Of a stretch of 64,000 nucleotides of DNA, positions 28,003 through 37,851 are shown piece by piece. Made by a program: the position numbers and the translations under genes. The number at the start of each line of letters is the position of its first letter. The stretch's first letter is position 1. The DNA is from Sphingobium scionense (lineage in GTDB: Bacteria; Pseudomonadota; Alphaproteobacteria; Sphingomonadales; Sphingomonadaceae): positions 1-64,000 of the forward strand of contig NZ_JACIEU010000011.1 of NCBI RefSeq assembly GCF_014197035.1, written 5' to 3'. Under the pieces are notes generated by a model. That model was not told the origin of the DNA, searched no databases, and worked only from the letters and a program-made list of their open reading frames with translations.

Positions 28003-29312
28003 CAGGCCAGCATGCCCAGCGGATTTTCGATCAGTTCGCGGAATGCCTTCATCAGACGGGCGCCGTCGGCACCGTCGATCGCGCGATGGTCGAAGCTGCC
28101 GGTCGCCGACATGACGGTCGCGATCTGCAGGCTGTCATCGACCACGAAGGGCCGCTTTTCGCCCGCGCCGATCGCCATGATCATGCCCTGCGGCGGATTG
28201 ATGACCGCTTCGAACTGCTTGATGCCGAACATGCCCATGTTCGACAGTGACGCGGTGCCACCCTGATATTCGCTCGGCTGCAGCTTGCCGGCCTTGGCGC
28301 GCTCGGCCAGGTCCTTCATCTCGTTCGAGATGGCGGCCACGCCCTTGATGTCGGCGCCGGTGACGATCGGGGTGATCAGGCCACCGGGGATCGACACGGC
28401 CACCGAAATATCGGCGCGCTTGAACTGCAGCATCTGGTCGCCGGCGAACTGCACGTTGCACTCGGGCACCTGCATCAGGGCCACGCCCAGCGCCTTGATC
28501 AACAGATCGTTGACCGACAGCTTGACGCCACGGCCCGACAGGCCGGCATTCAGCTCGCCGCGCAGCTTCAGCAGCTTGTCGAGCTGCACGTCCACGGTCA
28601 GGTAGATGTGCGGCACCTGCTGCTTGGACTCTGTCAGGCGGCGCGCGATCGTCTTGCGCATGCCGCTGAGCTTGATGACCTCGTTGGGGATGCCGAAATC
28701 CTGCGCGGCGGCGGCAATCGGCGCCGGGGCAGCGACGGGTGCAGCAGCAGCCGGGGTAGCGGCAGGCGCAGCCGCCTTGGCGGGCGCAGCGGCAGCGCCA
28801 TCCAGGTCGGCCTTCACGATGCGGCCATTGGGGCCGGAGCCAGCGACGGCAGCCAGGTCGACACCCTTGGCTTCGGCCAGGCGACGGGCGAGCGGACTCG
28901 CCTTCACGCGACCTTCCGCCGGGGCGGCGGCAGGCGCGACTGCGTCGGCCTTGGCCGGAACTGGATCAGCCTTGGCTGCAGGTGCGGCGGCTTCGGCCTT
29001 GGCCGGCACCGCATCGGCCTTGGGAGCGGGCGCAGCGCCACCGCCGGCAGCGGCTTCGGCAACATCTTCGCCCTCTTCGGCGATGATCGCGATGACGGTG
29101 CCGACCTTCACGCCCTCGGCGCCTTCCGACACCAGGATCTTGGCGACGATGCCTTCATCGACGGCCTCGAACTCCATGGTTGCCTTGTCGGTTTCGATCT
29201 CGGCGAGAAGGTCGCCGGACGACACCTTGTCCCCTTCCTTGACCAGCCATTTGGCCAGCGTCCCTTCTTCCATGGTGGGGGACAGGGCAGGCATCTGGAT
29301 CGTCTTGCTCAT
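28002..29312 (-). CDS. pdhC: pyruvate dehydrogenase complex dihydrolipoamide acetyltransferase (E2)
   Basis: The N-terminal lipoyl domain has the modified Lys in [13 protein letters not shown] long Ala/Pro/Lys linker with repeated [14 protein letters not shown] units follows, then the E3/E1-binding domain ([17 protein letters not shown]) and the catalytic core ending in the active-site [12 protein letters not shown]. 436 residues with one lipoyl domain. The form [17 protein letters not shown] is that of pyruvate rather than 2-oxoglutarate E2. The E1 genes are not adjacent upstream. Confidence 0.95.
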   Translation of the reverse strand: MSKTIQMPALSPTMEEGTLAKWLVKEGDKVSSGDLLAEIETDKATMEFEAVDEGIVAKILVSEGAEGVKVGTVIAIIAEEGEDVAEAAAGGGAAPAPKADAVPAKAEAAAPAAKADPVPAKADAVAPAAAPAEGRVKASPLARRLAEAKGVDLAAVAGSGPNGRIVKADLDGAAAAPAKAAAPAATPAAAAPVAAPAPIAAAAQDFGIPNEVIKLSGMRKTIARRLTESKQQVPHIYLTVDVQLDKLLKLRGELNAGLSGRGVKLSVNDLLIKALGVALMQVPECNVQFAGDQMLQFKRADISVAVSIPGGLITPIVTGADIKGVAAISNEMKDLAERAKAGKLQPSEYQGGTASLSNMGMFGIKQFEAVINPPQGMIMAIGAGEKRPFVVDDSLQIATVMSATGSFDHRAIDGADGARLMKAFRELIENPLGMLA

Positions 29313-29501
29313 GCGTTCGGGGCCTCTTCTTGATTATCTGGCACGCGCCGTTTCGGTGCCCGTTTTCACCCTTTGGCCGGAACGGTCAAGGCCACGCCTT
29401 GCGCGAGGGGCGATAATGCCCCACATTTCACCTCGTTGGTTCGTCGGGGTGGTTTTGACGGCCCGGCAAGGCCGACTTTTGTTTCTCGGGGATATCGAAC
29501 A

Positions 29502-29957
29502 ATGCGGACATATCTGGTGGTCGTGGACGAATCGCCCGAGGCGGAAACCGCGTTGCGCTTCGCGGCCCGCCGCGCCGCCAAGACGGCCGGCACGATCCGC
29601 ATCCTGGCGCTGATCCCGCCATCCGAGTTCGTCCAGTGGGGCGGCGTCCAGGCGACAATGGAGGATGAGGCGCTGCAACGGGCCGAAGCGCTGGTGACCA
29701 GTGCGGCCGGCACGCTGACCGACGAATCCGGCATCCGCCCCAGCATCACCGTGCGCCAGGGCGACCCCGTCGCGGTCGTGCGCAAGACGCTGGAGGAAAT
29801 GGACGACGTTGCCGCCCTGGTGCTGGGCGCCGCCGCCAGCGGCCCACCCGGCGCGCTGGTATCCCACTTCACCGGATCGGATGCGGGCAAGATGCCCTGC
29901 CCGATCATGATCATCCCCGGCGGTCTCGACAGCGACGCGATCGACCTGCTGAGTTGA
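29502..29957 (+). CDS. universal stress protein UspA family
   Basis: A single Usp domain of 151 residues begins MRTYLVVVDESPEAETALRFAARRA and ends with the nucleotide-binding loop region VLGAAASGPPGALVSHFTG...CPIMIIPG. The classical G-2x-G-9x-G-S/T motif is loose, so ATP binding is uncertain. The ATG at 29502 is chosen because the conserved strand starts there; the frame runs open to 29373 through a divergent intergenic region. Confidence 0.88.
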   Translation: MRTYLVVVDESPEAETALRFAARRAAKTAGTIRILALIPPSEFVQWGGVQATMEDEALQRAEALVTSAAGTLTDESGIRPSITVRQGDPVAVVRKTLEEMDDVAALVLGAAASGPPGALVSHFTGSDAGKMPCPIMIIPGGLDSDAIDLLS

Positions 29958-30523
29958 ACGCGAAGCGGGAGGGCAAAAAAGCCCCCCCCTATTCCACCAA
30001 CGTCATGCTGAACTTGTTTCAGCATCCACCAAGCCCCACAAAGCATCGACTGTTGGGAGGAATGGACCCTGAAACAAGTTCAGGGTGACGATGAAGGTTA
30101 GGTCCGCTTCAGCTCGCAAGGCGCCATTCCTAATCATGGGCTCAACAGAGCCGACCTTTCCTATTCGGGTCAGGCTGATCTACTCCGATGATGGAAAGCT
30201 TCCCCGCATGCCGTCTCTCGCTCTCCATACCGTCGCTTCACTGTCGCCCGACTGTCGCGTCGATGGCGCGTGGCGGTGATCCTGATTTCGGCCTGACTGT
30301 CGCGTCACGGACGCGTGAGTGGCGCGTTATCGATGCGTCACGGGCGCATCACAGGCCTAATCACCCGACGACACTGTGAACTTCGTAGGAAATCCACTGT
30401 CGCGTCAGCCGAGCGCCAGCGCGACGATGCCGGACCGCATTTTTCGCTGTCCTACAACGCCTCTGCCGGCCTAGCCTTCACCGCTTCTTTGACATGTCGA
30501 AAAAACGATCCAAGCCTTGCCGA
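29958..30523. other. 566-bp gene-free region with inverted repeat and repeated ACTGTCGC motif
   Basis: A 29-base arm at 30001-30029 (CGTCATGCTGAACTTGTTTCAGCATCCAC) is matched in reverse by 30063-30090, forming a 90-bp imperfect inverted repeat; each arm is itself a small palindrome. Just before it lies a GGGAGGGC-AAAAAA-GCCCCCCCC hairpin, a likely terminator of the usp gene (29967-29989). Beyond 30200 the motif ACTGTCGCGTC recurs at 30251-30261, 30296-30306 and 30396-30406, with a related copy at 30239-30249. I see no gene in any frame. Confidence 0.7.
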
Positions 30524-31177
30524 TCAAGCGGCGAGCTTGCGGGCCCGTTCACGCCAGGCCTCCGCCAGAACCGGCATCTCGGCCAGTGCCCGCACCGCAT
30601 CGGGATCGGCCTTGTGGCCACCGCCGATCAGCAGGCGAAAGACCCGCTCGATGCTCCAGTCCGGCAAGGGGCGGTCGAGCAGCGCCATCTGCGTGCCAGC
30701 CTCCGCCTCCCCTTCCTTGACGACCCGGAAATAGATGCCGCAACGGGCGGTCTTGACGATCGTCGCCATCACATCGCGGGCACCGAAACGATGGTCGAGC
30801 TTCCAGCAAGGCTGGCGGCCATGGCTCACCTCCACCATCGCGCTGCCCAGACTGAACCGGTCGCCCAGGCAGATGTCGCTCTCGGTCATGCCCCGGCTCG
30901 CGATATTCTCGCCAAAGGCACCGGGCGCATCGAGCAGCGGATGATCGGGCTTCCTGTCGCGCCACCAGCCATAATGATCCTGCGGATAGAGGTGGATCGC
31001 CTTGTCCCAGCCGCCATGATGGACGGTATCGGCCACCCCGTCGCCCTCGAAGCCCAGCCAGTTGATGCGGATCGGGCCGGCGACCGGCTGCTTGCCGATG
31101 GCACTATGTTCGTCATCGCGAAAGGGCCGGGGCATGCCGATCAGTAACGCGTCGATGGTCATGAAAGACTGGGTCAT
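30524..31177 (-). CDS. MOSC domain-containing protein (YiiM-like)
   Basis: The MOSC sulfur-carrier domain is recognisable from GDGVADTVHHGGWDKAIHLYP, GAFGENIASRGMTESDICLGDRF and the conserved Cys in SHGRQPCWKLDHRFG. Such proteins handle molybdenum-cofactor sulfur or reduce N-hydroxylated compounds. ATGs at 31192, 31177 and 31162 are possible; GGAG lies 4 bases before 31177. Monocistronic. Confidence 0.88.
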   Translation of the reverse strand: MTQSFMTIDALLIGMPRPFRDDEHSAIGKQPVAGPIRINWLGFEGDGVADTVHHGGWDKAIHLYPQDHYGWWRDRKPDHPLLDAPGAFGENIASRGMTESDICLGDRFSLGSAMVEVSHGRQPCWKLDHRFGARDVMATIVKTARCGIYFRVVKEGEAEAGTQMALLDRPLPDWSIERVFRLLIGGGHKADPDAVRALAEMPVLAEAWRERARKLAA

Positions 31178-31249
31178 GCTGCTCCATGCCATGGTTGCAG
31201 CGCGATGACGATGGCCAGTTGCGGTCAGCTTGACCCGTCCGCCCGTAGC

Positions 31250-31468
31250 TCAGGCGGCGCTCAGTTCTGACCCAAGCTTGAGTACCAAGTCGCCCTTGTC
31301 GGTCTGGACCAGATAGGCGGGATCGCGGGTAGACCCGTTGCGACGGATCAGCGAGCCGGCGATCATCCGCTCCACATGCCGCTCGAACCGTTCAGCTATG
31401 CGTCCCCGGCCGACACCCTGCCCCCAATTCCACTTGACCCGTGTTCCCATACGGAATCTCTCGGCCAT
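31250..31468 (-). CDS. DUF2945 family small protein (Tudor-like HVA1 domain)
   Basis: A 72-residue protein with the family pattern: FRMGTRVKWNWGQGVGRGRI at the start and RDPAYLVQTDKGDLVLKLGSEL at the end. The domain is a small beta-barrel; its function in bacteria is not known. Its promoter side faces the glycosyltransferase gene, 123 bp away. Confidence 0.8.
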   Translation of the reverse strand: MAERFRMGTRVKWNWGQGVGRGRIAERFERHVERMIAGSLIRRNGSTRDPAYLVQTDKGDLVLKLGSELSAA

Positions 31469-31591
31469 CAGCAGACATCCTCTCCTTCAGGGGCAATCAT
31501 GCCGGCCGGCTTTCCCGGTCAGCTTCAGCAAAATTCCCGAGGCCCGCTCTGGTTCCTTGGGTTTTTCGCCGGTCTGGTCTAAGGGGCCGCG

Positions 31592-32770
31592 ATGGATGTT
31601 ACCGGACTTCGTGTCGCGCTGTTCAGCGGCAATTATAATTATGTGCGCGACGGTGCAAACCAGGCGCTCAACCGTTTCGTAGGCTATCTGCTGCGCCAGG
31701 GCGCACAGGTGCGCGTCTATGCCCCGACCACCGACACACCCGCCTTCCCGCCGACCGGCGATCTGGTCAGCACGCCGTCGATCCCTGTGCCCGGCCGCCC
31801 GGAGTATCGCATCCCTACGCACCTGTCGCGTGCAGCCCGGCGCGACCTGAAGATATTCGCGCCCAACATGATCCACCTGTCGAGCCCCGATCCGCTGGGC
31901 CATCGGGCCTTGAGTTGGGCGCGTGACCGCAATCTGCCTGCGGTGGCGTCGGTCCATACCCGGTTCGAGACCTATCCGCGCTATTATGGCCTCGCCTTCC
32001 TGGAGCCGGCGATCGAGGGCATCTTGCGCCGCTTCTATCGCCGCTGCGACGCCATTGTCGCCCCATCGGAATCCATGGCCCAGCTGCTGCGCGAGCAGCG
32101 GATGAGCTATGATGTCGGCATCTGGACCCGGGGCATCGATCGCGAAATCTTCAATCCACAGCGCCGCGATCTCGACTGGCGCCGTTCGCTCGGCTTTGCC
32201 GACGATGTGCCAGTGATCGGCTTCATCGGCCGCCAGGTGATGGAAAAGGGGCTCGACGTCTTTTCCGACACGATCGACCAACTGACCGCCCGCAAGGTGC
32301 CGCACAAGGTGCTGGTGGTCGGCGAAGGCCCGGCGCGCGAATGGTTCCAGAATCGCTTGCCCGACGCCGTCTTCACCGGCTTCCAGGGCGGCGCCAACCT
32401 GGGCCGCGCGGTCGCCAGCATGGACATGCTGTTCAACCCGTCGGTCACCGAGACCTTTGGCAATGTGACGCTGGAAGCGATGGCCTGCCGCCTGCCGACC
32501 GTCGCCGCCCGCGCCACCGGCAGCGAAAACCTGGTGCAGGAAGGCATAACGGGCCGGCTGATCCGCCCCGGCGCGATCGGCAAGTTCGCCGATGCCCTGC
32601 AAATCTACTGCACCGACGCCGCCGCCCGTGCCAGCGCAGGTGCGGCCGCCGAAGCCCAGGCCGAACATTTCGGCTGGGACCGGGTCAACCAGGCACTGGT
32701 CGACACCTATTTGCGGATCATCCGCCAACGCACCCAAGGCGCCAAGATCCGTTCCAGCCCTGTTCCCTGA
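31592..32770 (+). CDS. glycosyltransferase family 4 (MgtA/SqdX-like)
   Basis: The 392-residue GT-B enzyme has the N-terminal SGNYNYVRDGANQALNRFV, the SVHTRFETYPRYY segment, the GIDREIFNPQRRD linker, and donor-site residues SVTETFGNVTLEAMACRLP. This pattern resembles glycolipid transferases acting on diacylglycerol with a GDP- or UDP-sugar. AGGGG is 5 bases before the ATG. Confidence 0.88.
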   Translation: MDVTGLRVALFSGNYNYVRDGANQALNRFVGYLLRQGAQVRVYAPTTDTPAFPPTGDLVSTPSIPVPGRPEYRIPTHLSRAARRDLKIFAPNMIHLSSPDPLGHRALSWARDRNLPAVASVHTRFETYPRYYGLAFLEPAIEGILRRFYRRCDAIVAPSESMAQLLREQRMSYDVGIWTRGIDREIFNPQRRDLDWRRSLGFADDVPVIGFIGRQVMEKGLDVFSDTIDQLTARKVPHKVLVVGEGPAREWFQNRLPDAVFTGFQGGANLGRAVASMDMLFNPSVTETFGNVTLEAMACRLPTVAARATGSENLVQEGITGRLIRPGAIGKFADALQIYCTDAAARASAGAAAEAQAEHFGWDRVNQALVDTYLRIIRQRTQGAKIRSSPVP

Positions 32771-32798
32771 TCGGCCCCGCTTGCCTATATCAGGGACG

Positions 32799-34112
32799 AT
32801 GGCTGATCTTTTCTCTTCCGATGATGTTCTTCCGGCCGGTGCCGACCATGCCCCCCTCGCCGATCGATTGCGTCCGGCGGTCCTGGCCGATGTCGTCGGC
32901 CAGGAACATCTGACCGGGCCTGACGGCGCGATCGGCCGAATGGTGGCGGCCGGCCGCCTCTCGTCGATCCTCTTCTGGGGACCACCCGGCACCGGCAAGA
33001 CGACGATATCGCGGCTGCTGGCCGATGCCGTCGGCATGCGGTTCGAGCCGATCTCCGCCGTCTTTTCCGGCGTCGCCGATCTCAAGAAGGTGTTCGCCGC
33101 CGCAAAGGAGCATGGCCGGCGCGGCGAAAAGACCCTGTTGTTCGTGGACGAAATCCACCGCTTCAACCGTGCCCAGCAGGACAGCTTCCTGCCCTTCGTC
33201 GAGGACGGCACGGTCACGCTGGTCGGCGCCACGACGGAAAATCCCAGTTTCGAACTGAACGCCGCGCTCTTGTCCCGCGCACAGGTGCTGATCCTGCGCC
33301 GGCTCGACACCGCCGCGCTTGAACAATTGCTGGACCGGGCCGAAGCACTGATCGGCCGGCCGCTACCGCTCGATGCCGCCGCGCGCGAAGCGCTGCTGGC
33401 CAGCGCAGACGGCGACGGTCGCTTCCTGCTCAACCAGGTCGAGACGCTCTATTCTATCGACATTCCCACGCCGCTCGATCCGGCCGGCCTCTCCGCCCTG
33501 CTCCATCGCCGCGTCGCGGTCTATGACAAGGATCGCGAGGGCCATTACAACCTCATCTCCGCCCTCCACAAATCGCTGCGCGGCTCCGATCCCCAGGCCG
33601 CGCTTTATTATATGGCGCGGATGCTGACCGCTGGCGAGGAGCCGCTCTATGTGCTGCGCCGGCTCGTCCGCTTCGCGACCGAGGATATCGGCCTCGCCGA
33701 CCCGCAGGCGGTGGTGCAGTGCCTCGCCGCCAAGGACGCCTATGAGTTTCTCGGCTCGCCAGAAGGCGAACTGGCGATCGTTCAGGCCTGCATCTATTGC
33801 GCCACAGCGCCCAAGTCGAACGCCGGCTATATGGCGATGAAGACGGCCTTCCGTACCGCGCGCGAAACCGGGTCGCTGATGCCGCCGATGAATATCGTCA
33901 ATGCGCCCACCAAGCTGATGAAGCAGGTCGGCTATGGCAAGAATTACCAATATGACCATGATGCCGAGGGCGGATTTTCCGGCGCCAATTACTGGCCCGA
34001 GGAAATGAGCCCGCAGACTTTCTACACCCCGACGGAGCGCGGGTTCGAGGCGCGGATCGCTGAACGTATCGCCTATTGGAACAAGCTGCGCGCCGAGCGC
34101 GGCGCGGCGTGA
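32799..34112 (+). CDS. rarA: replication-associated recombination protein A (RarA/MgsA)
   Basis: This AAA+ ATPase acts at stalled replication forks. The Walker A is FWGPPGTGKTT, Walker B LLFVDEIHRFNRAQQD, and sensor region VGATTENPSFELN. The C-terminal MgsA_C domain is complete (KNYQYDHDAEGGFSG...FYTPTERGFE). The start at ATG 32799 gives MADLFSSDDV; the open frame to 32592 overlaps the glycosyltransferase and is not coding in this frame. Confidence 0.95.
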   Translation: MADLFSSDDVLPAGADHAPLADRLRPAVLADVVGQEHLTGPDGAIGRMVAAGRLSSILFWGPPGTGKTTISRLLADAVGMRFEPISAVFSGVADLKKVFAAAKEHGRRGEKTLLFVDEIHRFNRAQQDSFLPFVEDGTVTLVGATTENPSFELNAALLSRAQVLILRRLDTAALEQLLDRAEALIGRPLPLDAAAREALLASADGDGRFLLNQVETLYSIDIPTPLDPAGLSALLHRRVAVYDKDREGHYNLISALHKSLRGSDPQAALYYMARMLTAGEEPLYVLRRLVRFATEDIGLADPQAVVQCLAAKDAYEFLGSPEGELAIVQACIYCATAPKSNAGYMAMKTAFRTARETGSLMPPMNIVNAPTKLMKQVGYGKNYQYDHDAEGGFSGANYWPEEMSPQTFYTPTERGFEARIAERIAYWNKLRAERGAA

Positions 34113-34966
34113 CGCCGCGTTTCGCGCGCTTCGCGGCGATCGACTGGTCGGGCGCCAAGGGCACGCGGCACAAGGGGATAGCGGTCGCGATCTGCGGCAC
34201 CGGTCGGGACGCGCCGGAACTGGTCGAGGCGCCGGGCGGAATCTGGTCACGTCGGGCCGTCGCCGACTGGCTGATCGCCGCCGCGCGGGAAGCGCCGACC
34301 CTGTTCGGCTTCGACTTCAGTTTCGCTCCGCCCTTCGTGGCGCGCGGCGCCTATCTGCCGGGCGATCCGACGCCGACGGAAGCCCCTGCCTTCTGGGCTT
34401 ATGTCGATGCGGTCTGCGACGACCCCGACCTGGGCGCAGCCAGTCTGCTGGAAACCACCCATCGTCGCCATTTCTATTTCGGCAAGGCCGATGGAATAAA
34501 GGCCGCCTTCCTGCACAATCGGGCTTGCGAAGCCCATTATAACGCCGCCGGCGGCGGCAAGCCCTCGACCATCTATGACGCGATCGGCGCCGCGCAGGTG
34601 GCCAAGGCCAGCTTTGCCGGCATGCGTCTGCTCCATCAGGTCCGCCCGCATGTGCCGGTCTGGCCCTTCGATCTAAGGCCCGACACAGGATCATTGATCG
34701 TCGAAATCTACACCAGTATCGCTGCGCGCGCAGCCGGGCGGCCCAAGGGGCGAACCAAGATGCGCGATCTGACCGCCCTGAATGACGCGTTGACGACGTT
34801 CTCGACCGCTCCCTACGCCGGTCCGATCATCGCCGACCATCAGACCGACGCCCTGCTGACTGCGGCCTGGATGCGCGCGATGGGCGAAAATCCGGCACTT
34901 TGGGCAGCAGCAGCCATGTCCGACGAAATTGCGCGCACTGAGGGCTGGACGTTCGGCGTGATCTGA
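34109..34966 (+). CDS. DUF429 family protein
   Basis: The sequence begins FAAIDWSGAKGTRHKGIAVA and contains FGFDFSFAPPF, both typical of the RNase H-like DUF429 fold, whose role is unknown. GTG at 34109 overlaps the rarA stop by four bases (GTGA), which supports this start. 285 residues. It is the last chromosomal protein gene before the tRNA. Confidence 0.82.
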   Translation: MTPRFARFAAIDWSGAKGTRHKGIAVAICGTGRDAPELVEAPGGIWSRRAVADWLIAAAREAPTLFGFDFSFAPPFVARGAYLPGDPTPTEAPAFWAYVDAVCDDPDLGAASLLETTHRRHFYFGKADGIKAAFLHNRACEAHYNAAGGGKPSTIYDAIGAAQVAKASFAGMRLLHQVRPHVPVWPFDLRPDTGSLIVEIYTSIAARAAGRPKGRTKMRDLTALNDALTTFSTAPYAGPIIADHQTDALLTAAWMRAMGENPALWAAAAMSDEIARTEGWTFGVI

Positions 34967-34994
34967 TAGTAAGGGCGTCCGACCCGTCAGGTGT

Positions 34995-35056
<62 letters not shown>

Positions 35057-35066
<10 letters not shown>

Positions 35067-36646
35067 CCGACGTTAGCATACCTTTCTTCCTGCTTTGCCA
35101 GGTTGATGATCTCGGCCATGCGGCCCTCTACGCGGACATCCACGCCACGCCCCTCAGCCGCCGGGCTGAGGATGATGACATCGATCAGGGATCGGATCGC
35201 AGCGACAGCGCGCTCGCGTGCCATGCCATCGGCCGCCAATGCGGTATCCAGATGGTCGACATATTCGCGATAGCGGTCGCCAAGATCCTGAGAAACGGTA
35301 ATGGGTGGCGGGGTGATCAAGTCGCCCAGCTTGCGCTCCAGTTCGGCTAGCTCGGCGCGAGCCTTGCGCAGTCGATCCTTCACTTCCTGGAATTCGCCGG
35401 CACCGTCGGCGATGGCATCGACGAGGCGCGAGACACGTCCGCGCGCCTCGATCAGCTTGCGCTCTAGCGGATCACGAGCAGCGATCGCCTCTGCTTGACG
35501 TTTCCGAATGCCGGCATTGTAGCGATCGATAAACAGCGCGACGGCATCGGTATCGAGCAGGATCTGCTTGAGATCGCCCAGAACCCTCGCCTCATATTTG
35601 CGGTTCGAGATGGTACGGGTGTTGCTGCAGCCGTCGCGCGTCTTACGCTCCGAGCAACCCCATTTATCGGGGCTGACGATCGTCCAGGCGCCGCCGCATA
35701 CAGAGCAGCGCCCCAGCTTCGAGAGCAGGCGTTTGGGACGCCGCCTCTTTTCCAGCTTGGTCCCATCAAACGCCGCATATTGCGCTTCGATCGCCACCCA
35801 TTGAGCATCGCTGACAATCCGCAGGTGCGGGACATCAACCATATACCATTGCTCGGGAGGATTGGTCCGCACCAGGCGTCGGCGGGTCTTGGGATGGTAG
35901 ACGCGTTTGGTCCGGTTGTAGACCATGATGCCGCGATAGAGATTGTTGCGCAGGATGCCATTGGCGCGGGCGCGATCGCCATGGATGGTGCCGATCCGCC
36001 ACTTGCCCCCGGCCGGCGCTGCAATGCCCTCGGCATTGAGTTGGCGCACAATGGCATAGGCCGATCGCCCCTCGATAACCTCGTCGAAGATCCGACGAAT
36101 GACGGCGGCTTCCTCTTCGTTGATCTCCAGGATTCCGCGGACCACTTCACCGTCCGGGCCGATCGGCTTGACGACGCGATAGCCATAGGCCCGGCCGCCA
36201 GCGTTGAAGCCCCGACTATGCTGGCCGCGTTGTCCGCGCCGGACACGATCAGCGAGATCCTTCAGGAAGCGGGAATCCATCAGCCCCTTGATGGTCCCCG
36301 TGATTTCGTCGACATGTCCGTCCGCCAGCGTGAAGAGCCGGGCGCCAAAATGTTCGAGATGCTCCCGGACCGCATGCGCGTCGCCGCTGTGGCGCGCGAT
36401 CCGGTCGGTGGCTTCGGCCAGCACCTGATCGACATCGCCCAGTTCGACGCGCGCGAGCATGGCATTGAGCCCCGGCCGCTGCATCTCGCCGATGCCGGCA
36501 CGGCCGCTGATTTCATCGTCGTGAAAGCTGCCGACAACGGTCCAGCCCTCCCGTTCGACGCGCTCCTTCAGCCCGGCAAGCTGATCAGCGGTCGAAAGGG
36601 CGTTCTGCAGGTCGCTCGAATAGCGGGCGTAGAGGATGGTGCGCAT
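35057..36646 (-). CDS. large serine recombinase (site-specific integrase)
   Basis: The 529-residue protein has the resolvase catalytic domain with the nucleophile Ser near residue 10 (LYARYSSDLQNALS) and the EATDRIARHSGD region, the Recombinase domain (NAGGRAYGYRVV...ILRNNLYRGIMVYNRTKRVYHP), a zinc ribbon (CSVCGG...GCS...C) and a C-terminal coiled coil, as in phiC31-type integrases. The ATG at 36646 has no ribosome site but lies within a small upstream gene with a strong one, suggesting coupling. The last three codons and stop come from the tRNA-Thr acceptor arm. It is the distal gene of the early operon. Confidence 0.95.
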
Positions 36647-36752
36647 CTGTCAGGCGCGCACTGCGGCCGTGGAAATCGCGCTCGGCCATGAGATCGGCGA
36701 GCGTTTCGATGACTCGGGCGACTGCCGGATCGAGCCGTTGATGTTGTCCCAT
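36585..36752 (-). CDS. small hypothetical protein overlapping the integrase start
   Basis: This 55-residue frame begins MGQHQRLDPAVARVIETLADLMAE... and ends 62 bases inside the recombinase gene in another frame. It is supported by AAGGAG at 6 bases from the ATG, the best ribosome site in this stretch. The first half is helical. Its translation may deliver ribosomes to the weak integrase start. No family is recognised. Confidence 0.6.
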   Translation of the reverse strand: MGQHQRLDPAVARVIETLADLMAERDFHGRSARLTDAHHPLRPLFERPAERPFDR

Positions 36753-36768
36753 GACAAACTCCTTACGT

Positions 36769-37395
36769 TCATGGATGGGTGGCCCTGGCCTTTTTGGCCT
36801 CTTCAAATGCAGCGGAAAGCCTATCCCACGCGGCGCGATCGCCGCCGGCATTGGGGTGGGCGGACTTGGCGGGGGCGCGATAGGCAGCGCCGATCTCAGC
36901 GAGGGTCGCATCGCGCGCGACCTGCAGGATTTCCCACCAGGGAGACGGACGAGGCAGAGCCATGTGGCCAGCAAACGCCTGCTGCAGATCGGCGACGCCC
37001 CAGCGCTCCTGCCCGCGCAGCGCCTCAATGTGCGCGGCGATCGCCGCGATATTATCCTGGACCGTGTCCCAACGATCGCAGGCAAGCACATGGGGGCGCC
37101 CGTCCAAATCGAAGTAAAGGGCGACGCCGGCATCGTCGGGATCCCGCCGGCTCAGCTTCTGATCGCGCGCGCCGGACGCGGTGTAGCGAATGTTGCAGGT
37201 CAGGATGATGTCGGTGGTGCGCCACTTCTGACCGCTCCTTGTCATGGCGGTCAATTGCTCGCTCAGCCGGCGCTTGGCGGTCGTCAGCGTGAGCGAACGG
37301 CCATCATGCCGGAACAGGGCGGGCTTCGGCTTAGCGGTGCGCGGCCGAGCCGTCGGCCAGTCCAGCGGATAGCCGGGGGCGATATCGACGCTCAT
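36769..37395 (-). CDS. J-domain protein with HPN in place of HPD
   Basis: The C-terminal 55 residues are a DnaJ-like domain: PWWEILQVARDATLAEIGAAYR, then AHPNAGGD where the canonical HPD signature should be, then AWDRLSAAFEEA. The Asp needed to stimulate DnaK is replaced by Asn. The N-terminal 140 residues contain no family I know. ATG 37395 overlaps the stop of the upstream gene (ATGA). Phage J-domain proteins can redirect host DnaK in replication, but the HPN change makes that uncertain here. Confidence 0.75.
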   Translation of the reverse strand: MSVDIAPGYPLDWPTARPRTAKPKPALFRHDGRSLTLTTAKRRLSEQLTAMTRSGQKWRTTDIILTCNIRYTASGARDQKLSRRDPDDAGVALYFDLDGRPHVLACDRWDTVQDNIAAIAAHIEALRGQERWGVADLQQAFAGHMALPRPSPWWEILQVARDATLAEIGAAYRAPAKSAHPNAGGDRAAWDRLSAAFEEAKKARATHP

Positions 37396-37637
37396 GCGCG
37401 GGCGGCCTTCCATTGCTTATAGGCCTGCGCATGGGCGAGGCAGAGGTGCTTTTCCTCAGCTGGTGACGTCGCGCAGGTCGCGCAGAGCGGCGCGTCGCAG
37501 GTGCCGCTGCGGCGCGCCGGCACCTTCCAGTCACAGAGGAACGGCGCCGGTTTTCCGCAGGCGCAGCGCTTGCGGGGACCGGTCGAGCAGATGATCGCGG
37601 CCCCTCCGGACGGCATCGGTACCACTTCACAGGGCAT
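37392..37637 (-). CDS. small Cys-rich protein, probable zinc binder
   Basis: An 81-residue product (MPCEVVPMPSGGAAIICSTG...) has Cys pairs in RKRCACGKPAPFLCDW and GTCDAPLCATCATSPAEEKHLCLAH, suggesting two zinc sites. The ATG overlaps the preceding gene by 11 bases. The function is unknown; such proteins are common in phage early operons. Confidence 0.7.
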   Translation of the reverse strand: MPCEVVPMPSGGAAIICSTGPRKRCACGKPAPFLCDWKVPARRSGTCDAPLCATCATSPAEEKHLCLAHAQAYKQWKAARA

Positions 37638-37851
37638 GACCGCCCTCCGCCGCTGCCGGATCGAGATACTCGATTTCCCAGGTGGGATGATAAGGCAGCG
37701 CATCCGGCATGCCGTCGAGCCGGACAAGAAGGTGCGCGCTGCTGGCTCCCTCGATCGTACCGAGGCAAGGCTTATGGCCGCCGGTATACCGGATGCGCCG
37801 CCGCGGATAGGCGGGGACGCGGTAAGCCTGGCGGATATAATCCAGGCTCAT
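37627..37851 (-). CDS. small hypothetical phage protein
   Basis: A 74-residue basic protein begins MSLDYIRQAYRVPAYPRRRIRYTGG and contains CLGTIEGASSAHLLVRLDG, which resembles a small SH3-like beta barrel. The ATG overlaps the upstream stop (ATGA at 37848-37851). Unknown function. Confidence 0.7.
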   Translation of the reverse strand: MSLDYIRQAYRVPAYPRRRIRYTGGHKPCLGTIEGASSAHLLVRLDGMPDALPYHPTWEIEYLDPAAAEGGHAL

